This document shows, piece after piece, positions 17,815 through 26,675 of a stretch of DNA of 64,000 nt. This stretch comes from Calothrix sp. 336/3 (GTDB taxonomy: Bacteria > Cyanobacteriota > Cyanobacteriia > Cyanobacteriales > Nostocaceae). Location of the stretch: positions 4,256,700-4,320,699 of the forward strand of contig NZ_CP011382.1 of NCBI RefSeq assembly GCF_000734895.2, given 5' to 3'. The notes under the pieces were generated by a model. It had not been told where the DNA came from, did no database searches, and worked only from the letters and a program-made list of their open reading frames with translations. The translations under genes and the position numbers were made by a program. Each line of letters begins with the position of its first letter. Within the stretch, counting starts at the first letter, position 1.

Positions 17815-18489
17815 TCATTCCCAAAGTTGAGCTAAATCTAAAGCTGCTAATTGCTGGTAGGCATGATTAATCACCCGCTTGCCGCGTAAAAATCCGGTAT
17901 TTGCTCCTGGACAAATCACCGCCAGATTTTCTGGAGAAAAGTTTTCCAACAAATACTTGACACTTCTAATTTGTCTGTGCCAGTGAAAAGTCTTGGCTGT
18001 CTTGAATGGTGCAGGTTCACCTTGTTGATTGGGCAGAAGATGTCGTCCAGAAAACAAAATTCCTCCATGTTCGTTATGATACACACAGGCGGAACCGGGA
18101 GAATGTCCTGGTGTCCAGATAACCTTGGTGGTGGGATTGAGGGTTAATTCCCGATGGAAGGTTGTTAATTTTGCTTCCGGAATCAGATAAGCTTCTTGTT
18201 CTTGGATGATAATTTCACAGTTAAAAGCTTTTTGGTATTCCACTGCTTTCCCAATTGCCCCACGGTGGGTGATGATTAACCAACGGATGCCACCTTGGGA
18301 ATCCATAAAACTTTGGTAAGATTCATCCCAAGCTGGAGAATCAATCAAGATGTTGCCTTCATTTCTTACAATAAAGTAAGCTGTTCCTCCAAGTGTGTCC
18401 CGATTTGGCGGAAATGCAAAAATGGAATTAAACACTATTTGGGGTGATTTGGTAATTGTCTGATTTGATTCTGGAGGTAAGGGACACAT
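17815..18489 (-). CDS. Metallo-beta-lactamase-fold protein with degenerate metal site
   Basis: 224 residues. The fold is indicated by GNILIDSPAW, WLIITHRGAIG, WTPGHSPGSACVYH and ILFSGRHLLPN, which follow the order of MBL motifs. The HXHXDH metal motif is reduced to THRGAIG, keeping one histidine, and the metal-ligand aspartate in the usual FSGD position is an arginine (FSGRH). The histidine of PGHSPG remains. It therefore probably does not bind a normal two-metal centre and may be a structural or single-metal homologue. It starts with ATG at 18489, diverges from the site-2 protease gene and converges on ctpA. Confidence 0.75.
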   Translation of the reverse strand: MCPLPPESNQTITKSPQIVFNSIFAFPPNRDTLGGTAYFIVRNEGNILIDSPAWDESYQSFMDSQGGIRWLIITHRGAIGKAVEYQKAFNCEIIIQEQEAYLIPEAKLTTFHRELTLNPTTKVIWTPGHSPGSACVYHNEHGGILFSGRHLLPNQQGEPAPFKTAKTFHWHRQIRSVKYLLENFSPENLAVICPGANTGFLRGKRVINHAYQQLAALDLAQLWE

Positions 18490-18639
18490 ATGAGTGGTAA
18501 TGCTAAGTAGTGAAAATAGCCCTATTGTGATACTTGGTTGTCGGACTGTCTGAAATTAAATTATGGTCTCTTTTGCAGTTCAGAGGATGATGTTTTTGAC
18601 CACAAGCTAGACTAGCATTGCAAAACAAGCAACAATAAC

Positions 18640-20109
18640 ATGAATTTTTGGTTTTTGCTTCTACTGGGATTAATTACTTACTGGATGGTACAGCGCAGTG
18701 TCGCGCGAATTACCACTACACCAGTCTGGTTATTGTGGTTGGTGTTGATGACACCAGCTTTGATTTGGACTGGGTGGGTAGCAGTATATGGGGGAAAGGC
18801 TCCCCTACCGCGATCGCTAATGTTATTACCTTGGATTGTCTGTCCCATATTGTACTGGGTACTGGTTCAGTGGGGACGTAAACCGATAGTAAGCAAGGAA
18901 CCAGAAAATAATCAAACATCCCAGGCAAATCCTATCCCAGAACCTGTACCATTGCGTCCGATTGAGGCAACAGAAGAAGCTCAACTGAGAAATTGTTTTT
19001 CTCTCTCGACCTATTATTTACAAACTATTGAATATAAACCCCAGGCAATTATTTGTCGGGGACAATTACGCACCAAGCCAGAGACCGCCTATGAAAAAAT
19101 TAAAGAAAATATTGAAGGTATCTTTGGCGATCGCTTTCTCGTGATTTTTCAAGAAGGTTTAAACGATAAACCGTTTTTTGTCCTAGTTCCCAATTCTCAA
19201 TCAGTCAAATGGGAAAAGGTTAAACCCGAAAAGCTCACCCGTCCTGGTTTAGCATTAATGCTATTAGCAGCCACCCTATTGACTACAACCTTTGTCGGGA
19301 CAAGACTCGCTGGAGTTAACTTTGATACTTTACAAACAGACCCAACTGTGCTTCTGAAGGGCATACCCTATGCTTTAACTTTAATGTTCATCCTGGGGGT
19401 TCATGAACTCGGTCACTATTTCACCGCCAGACGCTATAAAATTCGCACAACATTGCCGTATTTTATCCCTATGCCCTTTTTCCTCGGTACTTTTGGGGCA
19501 TTTATTCAGATGCGCAGTCCCGTACCCCATCGTAAAGCGTTATTTGATGTGAGTCTTGCCGGACCCTTGGCAGGTTTTATAGTGACTGTACCCTTACTGT
19601 TGTGGGGATTATCTCACTCGCAGATAGTACCTTTAACAGAAGATAGAAGCGGACTTTTAAATCCAGAAGCCCTGAATCCTAAGTATTCTATATTACTTGC
19701 TATTTTTGCCAAAATTGCCCTGGGAAGTCAATTAACAGCACAGACAGCAATTGATTTACACCCTGTAGCTGTTGCTGCTTGCTTAGGATTAATTGTCACT
19801 GCCTTAAATTTGATGCCCGTAGGACAATTAGATGGAGGTCATATTATCCATGCCATGCTAGGACAAAGGATAGCTATATTTATCGGACAAATTGCCCGGT
19901 TATTATTACTATTATTATCTTTAGTACAGCCAGGATTTTTCCTTTGGGCAATTATGCTGCTGTTTATTCCCCTGATGGACGAACCCGCTTTAAATGATGT
20001 CAGCGAGTTAGACAACAAGCGAGACATTTTGGGGGTATTTTCCATGGCACTATTAGTTTTAATTATCTTGCCCTTACCGCAAATATTTGCCCAACTGTTG
20101 CAGATTTAG
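18640..20109 (+). CDS. EGY-like site-2 family intramembrane metalloprotease (M50)
   Basis: 489 residues. Two N-terminal hydrophobic segments (about 1-80) precede a soluble domain (about 110-195; FGDRFLVIFQEGLNDKPFF). The M50 core has the zinc motif HELGH at 255-259, GAFIQMRSPVPHRKALFDVSLAG and the third ligand region LMPVGQLDGGH. The soluble domain before the core, and GAFIQMRSPVP, match the cyanobacterial/plastid EGY group rather than RseP with PDZ domains. It cleaves membrane-embedded substrates that are not known here. The ATG at 18640 begins in a hydrophobic stretch. It is followed after 40 bp by the CheB-CheR gene, a possible operon without functional sense. Confidence 0.85.
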   Translation: MNFWFLLLLGLITYWMVQRSVARITTTPVWLLWLVLMTPALIWTGWVAVYGGKAPLPRSLMLLPWIVCPILYWVLVQWGRKPIVSKEPENNQTSQANPIPEPVPLRPIEATEEAQLRNCFSLSTYYLQTIEYKPQAIICRGQLRTKPETAYEKIKENIEGIFGDRFLVIFQEGLNDKPFFVLVPNSQSVKWEKVKPEKLTRPGLALMLLAATLLTTTFVGTRLAGVNFDTLQTDPTVLLKGIPYALTLMFILGVHELGHYFTARRYKIRTTLPYFIPMPFFLGTFGAFIQMRSPVPHRKALFDVSLAGPLAGFIVTVPLLLWGLSHSQIVPLTEDRSGLLNPEALNPKYSILLAIFAKIALGSQLTAQTAIDLHPVAVAACLGLIVTALNLMPVGQLDGGHIIHAMLGQRIAIFIGQIARLLLLLLSLVQPGFFLWAIMLLFIPLMDEPALNDVSELDNKRDILGVFSMALLVLIILPLPQIFAQLLQI

Positions 20110-20149
20110 TCCAAAAATTCATCAGCAAATGTCACCTTGACTGCCAATT

Positions 20150-23100
20150 ATGAACATAAAGCGGTCTCCGAATCCAGATAGCTCGATTAATGCTGTGAAT
20201 CAGACATCTGTTGGGAAGTCACAAGTGAATCAGAGCGAGTTATTTCCCGTTGTGGGGATTGGTGCATCGGCTGGAGGGTTAGAAGCATTCACCCAATTAC
20301 TGAGCCATTTGCCAGTTGACACGGGTATGGCATTTGTACTGGTGCAGCATTTAGATCCCAAGCAAAAAAGCCTATTGAGTGAGATTCTCTCTAGGGTAAC
20401 TCAGATGCCTGTGTGTGAAGTGCACGATGGTATAGAAGTAGAAGCGAACCATGTCTATGTGATTCCACCCAATACCAGAATGACGATCGCCCAAGGAGTG
20501 CTTTGCCTGACTGCCCGTGAGAAAGCCCCTAAAATCAGTATGAGCATTGATGGGTTTTTCTCTTCCTTAGCAGAAGAACGTGGAACAAAAGCGATTGGGG
20601 TGATTTTATCCGGTGGTGATGGTGATGGTTCTAGAGGATTGGAGGCAATTAAGGTAGCTGGTGGTATCACCTTTGCCCAATCTGGAGATTCTGCACAAGT
20701 TAATAGTATGCCCAATACCGCGATCGCCACAGGCTATGTAGACTTTATTTTGCCACCAGCCGCGATCGCCGAAAAGCTGGCAGATATTAGCCGACACCCC
20801 TATGTAACTAAAACAATACCTGCTGTTCTCAGTGAAGAGTCTACCGAGGGCAAAGATGCTCTCTCTCAGATTTTTAGCTTACTACGGACAACAGCAAGGA
20901 TTGACTTTACCCACTATAAACACACCACAATCAAGCGCCGTATCTATCGACGTATGGCACTTTACCGACTTGAACATTTAGATGATTATGTGCGTTATCT
21001 CCAGGAAAATCCCGCAGAAGTTCAAGCTCTATATCAAGAAATTCTGATTAACGTCACTAATTTTTTCCGGGATGCCGTCGCCTTTGAAGCTCTCAAACGA
21101 GAAGTCTTTCCAGCAATTATGAGCGATCGCTCACCCGATTCACCTATTAGGATTTGGGTAGCAGGTTGCTCAACCGGTGAAGAAGCCTACTCCATCGCTA
21201 TCTGTCTCTTAGAGTTTTTGGCACACCAACCTCGTCAGCCAGCAATTCAAATTTTTGCCACCGATGTCAGCGAAATGGCGATCGAAAAAGCCCGTCTCGG
21301 TATTTATCAGGCAAATCAAGTTATGGGTGTATCCTCCGAGCGACTCCAGCGCTTCTTTACCCCGGTGGAGGGAGGATATCAAATTAATAAGACAGTGCGG
21401 GAATTATGTATCTTTGCTCGCCAAAACCTGATCGCCGATCCACCTTTTTCCCGATTGAACTTGATTAGTTGTCGTAATGTCTTGATTTATTTTGGAGCTT
21501 CTTTACAAAAGAAAGTTTTGCCCATGTTTCATTACGGTTTGATGCCCACAGGCTTTTTACTGTTAGGTAGTTCCGAGACAGTGGGAGAATTTTCTGATCT
21601 ATTTTCTTTAGTTGATCGCAAATCCAAAATTTATGGTAAACAACCCTCCTCGGTGCGATTGAGCATGGATGTCATTGCTAGTAGCTATCCTGTAGAAATT
21701 GTCAGTCCCCAACCTATCCTGAATCAGGAAAGCCACAATGAGGTAGAGCTACATAAAACAGCAGATCAGATTGTTTTAAATCAATATGCTCCCGTTGGAG
21801 TTGTCATTGATACTCAACTAGAAATTTTACAATTTCGGGGACAAACAGGAGCCTATCTGGAACCATCTCCCGGAAGAGCTAGCCTTAATCTCCTGAACAT
21901 GATTAAAGAAGGATTACGGCTAGAACTACGAACTGCCTTTCACCAGGCAAAGCAAGACGGGCAAGCCGTGAGAAAAGAGGGCATACCCCTGAGGGAGGCT
22001 TCTAACGTCAGTACAGACTTACCAGTTCGGACTCGTCAAGTTCGTCTAGATGTCATTCCCTTCAAACCTGGGGCAAATAGTGAAGACTACTTTTTGGTTT
22101 TGTTTGCAGAGATGCCAGCAGTGCCATCAATTGAGGCAGAATCCCAGAGCAGTCGTCGGAGTCAATCTAGACGCAAACAAGCTAGTAGGGAACAAGAAGA
22201 AATTCATCGACTACAACAAGAATTAAACACTACCAAAGCCTATCTTCAGTCAATTATTGAAGAACAGCAAGCGACAAATCAAGACCTCAGGGCTGCCAAC
22301 GAAGAGATTTTATCTAGCAATGAAGAACTACAAAGTACTAACGAGGAGCTACAAACAGCTAAGGAAGAGATTCAAGCTACTAATGAAGAATTGAGTACCA
22401 TTAATGACGAACTTTACCGACGACACGCCGAAACAACTCAGATTAGCAACAATTTCCAAAATTTGCTGACTAGCATTCATATTCCCATTCTGATGTTAGA
22501 AGGAGATTTACGAATTCGCTGTTTTACTCCCACTGCTAGCCATCTGTTCAACCTGATTCCCACTGATATTGGTCGCCCTTTGAGTGATATCAAGCATAAT
22601 CTGAATATTCCCGATTTAGAGCAGCAGATATTGGAGGTGATTAATACCCTGAATATCAAAAGTCAAGAAGTTCAAGATCAAGAAGGGCATTGGTATGATC
22701 TACGCATTCGCCCCTACCGTACCCTCGATAACCGGATTGATGGGGCTGTGGTTATCTTAGTTGAAATTGATATACTCAAGCGTAGTGCTGACCAAATTAG
22801 AGAAGCGCGAGACTACGCAGAAGCAATCGTCCAGACAGTACGACAATCCCTGCTGGTGCTGAATGCCGAACTGCAAGTTGTGAGGGCAAATCAACGGTTT
22901 TATGAAACATTCCAAGTCTCACCCAGCGAAACCGAGCAATGCCAGATTTTTGACTTGGGAAATGGACAATGGAATATTCCTAAATTGCGATCGCTCCTCG
23001 AAGAACTCCTACCCCAGAATACACAAATTCAAGATTTTCCTGTAGAGCATGAATTTGAACGTATTGGACACAAACAGATGCTCCTCAATGCTCGCAAAAT

Positions 23101-23164
23101 GCCTTTATTGGATGGGAAACAGATGATTTTATTATCTATTGAAGAGATTTGCGATCGCCCCTAG
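20150..23164 (+). CDS. CheB-CheR-PAS fusion protein
   Basis: 1004 residues. A CheB-type methylesterase domain (about 33-220) has VVGIGASAGG (Ser40), VQHLDPKQKSLL and LSGGDGDGSRG. A CheR methyltransferase domain (about 235-500) has an N-terminal helical part, TTIKRRIYRRMAL, the SAM loop WVAGCSTGEEAYSI and LISCRNVLIYF. A linker with a long coiled coil (about 675-770; SNEELQSTNEELQTAKEE) and two PAS-like domains (about 775-885 and 890-1000) follow. It ends without a kinase domain. The CheB part has no receiver domain. Such fusions are thought to modify non-canonical substrates; no chemoreceptor gene is near. A PAS hybrid kinase follows after 1.1 kb. Confidence 0.9.
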   Translation: MNIKRSPNPDSSINAVNQTSVGKSQVNQSELFPVVGIGASAGGLEAFTQLLSHLPVDTGMAFVLVQHLDPKQKSLLSEILSRVTQMPVCEVHDGIEVEANHVYVIPPNTRMTIAQGVLCLTAREKAPKISMSIDGFFSSLAEERGTKAIGVILSGGDGDGSRGLEAIKVAGGITFAQSGDSAQVNSMPNTAIATGYVDFILPPAAIAEKLADISRHPYVTKTIPAVLSEESTEGKDALSQIFSLLRTTARIDFTHYKHTTIKRRIYRRMALYRLEHLDDYVRYLQENPAEVQALYQEILINVTNFFRDAVAFEALKREVFPAIMSDRSPDSPIRIWVAGCSTGEEAYSIAICLLEFLAHQPRQPAIQIFATDVSEMAIEKARLGIYQANQVMGVSSERLQRFFTPVEGGYQINKTVRELCIFARQNLIADPPFSRLNLISCRNVLIYFGASLQKKVLPMFHYGLMPTGFLLLGSSETVGEFSDLFSLVDRKSKIYGKQPSSVRLSMDVIASSYPVEIVSPQPILNQESHNEVELHKTADQIVLNQYAPVGVVIDTQLEILQFRGQTGAYLEPSPGRASLNLLNMIKEGLRLELRTAFHQAKQDGQAVRKEGIPLREASNVSTDLPVRTRQVRLDVIPFKPGANSEDYFLVLFAEMPAVPSIEAESQSSRRSQSRRKQASREQEEIHRLQQELNTTKAYLQSIIEEQQATNQDLRAANEEILSSNEELQSTNEELQTAKEEIQATNEELSTINDELYRRHAETTQISNNFQNLLTSIHIPILMLEGDLRIRCFTPTASHLFNLIPTDIGRPLSDIKHNLNIPDLEQQILEVINTLNIKSQEVQDQEGHWYDLRIRPYRTLDNRIDGAVVILVEIDILKRSADQIREARDYAEAIVQTVRQSLLVLNAELQVVRANQRFYETFQVSPSETEQCQIFDLGNGQWNIPKLRSLLEELLPQNTQIQDFPVEHEFERIGHKQMLLNARKMPLLDGKQMILLSIEEICDRP

Positions 23165-23862
23165 GTTAAATAGTGAGTATTTTTACTTATTTGTCGCTCA
23201 TAACCTCATCTTTTATGAAGTTAGACAATGTTTTTATTTTTATCCTATTTAAAGATGGTATTATTCTGTTGGGTATATAGTAAAGCAGATCAGGTAGTTT
23301 CAGGATTTTTAATAAATGAGAATCAGTCCTAAAAATGTTAATTTCTCACATGCCTGAAAGTGTTAAACCTTGTATACCTAATACTTGCAAAATCTTAGCA
23401 GATTGCCAAATTTATTAAGATTAAGCAATCGTGATAACATAGTTTTCTGATAAAAATATTCTGATTTGTCTTAACAATTCTGCAAAAAATGCCAACAATT
23501 CTTATGGTTCGATGAACTACTGTTCTTCTATTACCCAGAGGTTGAGCATATTATCATCGAACATAGGCAAGAAGTGTTTCAAAATCTAGTTTTCATGCTA
23601 GAGGAGCTAGATAAGTAAAATATTGCCCAGAGAAAAAGCACTTTGCCAATACAGTAAGTAGAATTGTGCATAAGTGACTAAGTCAAAGACACCATGCTTT
23701 TAGTTTTTAAGTTCTCAACTACACCAGATTGCATTTTAATACCTGATAGTGGCATTTAGTTTTTGACATTTTCTTTAATCTGTGAGAATGTGTGACTTTT
23801 TGTTAATTAGGTAGGTGCAATAAAATCGATTTGTGTTTAGTTTTTTTAAACTTTGGAATAAT
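23165..23862. other. Gene-poor AT-rich spacer left of the inverted-repeat elements
   Basis: About 700 bp after the CheB-CheR fusion without an intact gene. It contains a possible coding remnant at 23475-23618 (listed separately). The right limit is a 5-bp target duplication, ATAAT at 23858-23862. Confidence 0.5.
23475..23618 (+). pseudogene. Possible remnant of an unidentified coding sequence
   Basis: A short frame without a start codon ends in TAA at 23616-23618. It reads like the amphipathic C-terminus of a protein (FFYYPEVEHIIIEHRQE, then MLEELDK), unlike the surrounding junk. I do not recognise the parent. It could be chance; the frame is closed upstream by a TAA at 23472-23474. Confidence 0.25.
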
Positions 23863-24032
23863 CCCTCTTTTGTTACTTTAGGAAGATAATAATCTTAAAC
23901 CCCTATTTTTACGTCTATTTTCAACAAGGCGATTTAGATGACAAAATTAGGATGCGATCGCACAATCCATTATTTTGTTTAGCTTTCAGAGTAGGGACTA
24001 TCTTTTTCTCTCCTCGTAGTAACAAAAGAGGG
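23863..24032. mobile_element. Element A, copy 1: 170-bp MITE with target duplication
   Basis: The left end CCCTCTTTTGTTACT (23863-23877) and right end AGTAACAAAAGAGGG (24018-24032) are perfect 15-bp inverted repeats. ATAAT flanks both sides (23858-23862 and 24033-24037) as a 5-bp target-site duplication. The interior has no open frame of note. A second copy of identical length lies at 50228-50397. This is a non-autonomous element moved by a transposase encoded elsewhere. Confidence 0.85.
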
Positions 24033-24035
24033 ATA

Positions 24036-24138
24036 ATACCAATTCACAATTCGCAATTCGCAATTCGCAATCAAAAAACTTAGATGCAGCAAAGCTTTCA
24101 GGATTTACATCTGTATCATATTTTTCGTGAAATGGTAT
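24036..24138. repeat. Element B, copy 1: 103-bp inverted-repeat element
   Basis: It begins ATACCA and ends TGGTAT. Near the left end are three tandem CAATTCG-type heptamers. The copy at 50122-50224 has the same length and differs at only two positions by eye. It directly abuts element A, with the first AT of B being the last AT of the A target duplication. Confidence 0.8.
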
Positions 24139-24280
24139 AACCTATCTCTCATCTGTTGATTGATTTGACATTTTGTTACATAAGTTGATTTTTTTACGCC
24201 TAGCGACTTGCAGAGAAAATCAAATTTTATAACTTATCATATTAGCCAGCAATTCGTAATTGAATTGTGAGGAAAAAATA

Positions 24281-26464
24281 ATGGATATATCTTTACAAAT
24301 TGAAGCTGTTTATAGACGGGCTTTACTACTGCGACAGTATGCTACCGAATCCCCAGTACAACAGGAACTTTTAGAAAAAGCTCTGAAAGAACTTTATTTT
24401 GTCTTAGAAGAGTTGCAAACTTCCGAAGAAGAACTGCGCCATCAAAATCGAGAACTGATGGCAACTAGGCAAGCAGTAGACATAGAACGTCAACGTTACC
24501 AAGCATTATTTGAGCTAGCTCCAGATGGTTATCTTGTCACCAATTTACAAGGGAAAATTTACCATGCAAATCGTGCTGCAATTCGTTTGTTCTCTGTGCC
24601 TCGGGAATATTTAATCAACAAACCTCTGGTAGTGTTAATTGATGCATCAGAACGTCCTCTTTTCCAAGCTCGACTCGCAAATATAGAAGCAGTACATGAT
24701 TGGGAAGTCTCTCTGCAACCCCGCAATGGAGAACGTATCTATCTGGCGATCGCTGTCAACCAAATCAAAGATGCTCAAGGTAGGGACAATACTCTACTTT
24801 GGTCACTTCGTGATATCACTCTCCGCAAAAAAATGCAACAACAGTTGCAATCTGCCCACAATGAATTAGAACAACGAGTCAAAGAGCGTACAGTTGAATT
24901 GTCTCAGATAAATCTTCGATTGCAGCAAGAAATTGAACAACACCAAAAGGCAGAACAGAAAATTCGTGAACAATCTGCACTCATTGATATTGCTACCGAC
25001 GCAATTTTAGTTCAGGATTTGGATAACAGAATTTTGCTCTGGAGTCAAGGAGCAGAGAGATTATATGGTTGGGAAGAGACAGCAATTCTTGGTAAGAAAA
25101 TTGACGAACTGTTATATCAAAAAACGCCTCCTCTATTTGCAGTCGGATTTCAGCAAACTCTGGAACAAGGAGCTTGGCAAGGGGAATTTGAGCAGGTAAC
25201 GCAAGCAGGTAAAACTATTATTGTGACTAGTCGTTGGACATTAGTACGCGACGAATCAGGGCAACCCAAATCAATTCTTGTAGTCAATACTGATGTTACA
25301 GCCCAGAAAAAATTAGAAATACAATTTTACCGCGCTCAACGGATGGAAAGTTTGGGAAGCATTGCCAGGGGAATTGTCCATGATCTCAACAATGTTTTTA
25401 CCCCAATTTTGGGACTAGCAGAATTGCAGTTAACGAAACGGCAAGGAATGAATGAACAGACTAGTCAAATTTGGCAGATAGTTGTGAATAATGCTAAACA
25501 TGGTGTTGGGCTAGTTCAGCAAATTCTCATGTTTGCCCAGGGTAAAGAAGGCAAGAGAATTCCTTTACAAATAGGAACATTACTCATAGAAATCACCAAA
25601 ATTATTCAGCAGACATTTCCAAAATATATTCAAATCTCTATAGATATTCCCACTCAAACACTCTGGTTAGTTTCTGCCGAATCTACACAAATTCAACAGG
25701 TTGTTATCAACCTCTGTGTAAATGCTCGTGATGCCATGCCACATCATGGTAAGCTACAAATCTCTGCTGAAAATCGCCACATTGACGCAATCTATGCTCA
25801 AATGCAACTGGATGCCCACGTCGGTAACTATGTTGTAATTACGATTGCCGATACTGGAAGTGGTATGCCACCCCTGGTGATGGAGCGTATATTTGAGCCA
25901 TTTTTTACTACTAAAGAACCTGATAAGGGCAGTGGACTTGGATTATCAACAGTGATGAACATCGTGAAGAATCATGGTGGTTTCATGGAGGTATCGAGTG
26001 AGGTTGGAAAAGGAACTCGATTTCAGATATTTTTTCCTGCTATCGAAGGAAGTGTAAATCAGCCCGTCAAACAGGAAAATTTTCCTTCTGGGGAAGGGGA
26101 ATTAGTCATGATTGTAGATGACGAAACCAGTATCCAGGAGGCAATGAAAATACTCTTAGAAAATTACGAATACAAAACTTTGGTGGCAAGCGATGGAGTT
26201 GAAGCAGTCAAACTATATACTCGATATAAGGATGAAATTAAGGTCGTAATCATTGATATGATGATGCCAAATATTGATGGTTTGACTATCTTGCCAGTTC
26301 TCAAGCAGATAAACTCCCAAGTTGTGATAATTGCCGTAAGTGGATTACCTAGCAATCAAGAGCAGGCACTTTCAAGTGGAGCTCAGGCATTTTTAGCTAA
26401 ACCCTACAGGGCAGAGGAAATACTGGTAACTTTACATAACCTGCTACATTCTCCAACTCAATAA
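24281..26464 (+). CDS. Hybrid histidine kinase: PAS-PAS-HisKA-HATPase-receiver
   Basis: 727 residues, cytoplasmic. An N-terminal coiled coil (VLEELQTSEEELRHQN) is followed by PAS 1 (about 78-190; LAPDGYLVTNLQGKIYHAN), a coiled coil and PAS 2 (about 240-350; LLWSQGAERLYGWEE). The kinase core has IVHDLNNVFTPILGLAEL, with the acceptor histidine in VHDLNN, and an ATPase domain with INLCVNARDAMP, DTGSGMP and GSGLGLSTV. A C-terminal receiver (about 615-727) has VDDETS, phospho-acceptor Asp in VVIIDMMMPNIDG and a lysine in FLAKPYR. The HDLNN form is typical of kinases paired with their own receiver. The ATG at 24281 has GAGGA ten bases upstream. It may use the CheB-CheR-PAS protein as a signalling neighbour, which is inference from position only. 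Confidence 0.9.
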   Translation: MDISLQIEAVYRRALLLRQYATESPVQQELLEKALKELYFVLEELQTSEEELRHQNRELMATRQAVDIERQRYQALFELAPDGYLVTNLQGKIYHANRAAIRLFSVPREYLINKPLVVLIDASERPLFQARLANIEAVHDWEVSLQPRNGERIYLAIAVNQIKDAQGRDNTLLWSLRDITLRKKMQQQLQSAHNELEQRVKERTVELSQINLRLQQEIEQHQKAEQKIREQSALIDIATDAILVQDLDNRILLWSQGAERLYGWEETAILGKKIDELLYQKTPPLFAVGFQQTLEQGAWQGEFEQVTQAGKTIIVTSRWTLVRDESGQPKSILVVNTDVTAQKKLEIQFYRAQRMESLGSIARGIVHDLNNVFTPILGLAELQLTKRQGMNEQTSQIWQIVVNNAKHGVGLVQQILMFAQGKEGKRIPLQIGTLLIEITKIIQQTFPKYIQISIDIPTQTLWLVSAESTQIQQVVINLCVNARDAMPHHGKLQISAENRHIDAIYAQMQLDAHVGNYVVITIADTGSGMPPLVMERIFEPFFTTKEPDKGSGLGLSTVMNIVKNHGGFMEVSSEVGKGTRFQIFFPAIEGSVNQPVKQENFPSGEGELVMIVDDETSIQEAMKILLENYEYKTLVASDGVEAVKLYTRYKDEIKVVIIDMMMPNIDGLTILPVLKQINSQVVIIAVSGLPSNQEQALSSGAQAFLAKPYRAEEILVTLHNLLHSPTQ

Positions 26465-26675
26465 CTCAATAGTTAGCTGCTGCACAAACTGATGAATGAG
26501 CAGATTAATCAACTACGAAGGAACATCGGGCAAGGCAGAAAATTAGTCACTATAGATAACTGATTAATGACTCTAGGATTAGTGCTAAGACTTCTCAACT
26601 AGACTTTATTGGCGATTCACGCCATGATTAGCATATGCGAACCTGTTTGATTTAGGACTGATAAGCACTGACAAT

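Noticed and set aside
24170..24195. HLR1 (RpaB) site upstream of the hybrid kinase
   Set aside because: Only one half, GTTACATAA, is present; the second GTTACA-type half is missing.
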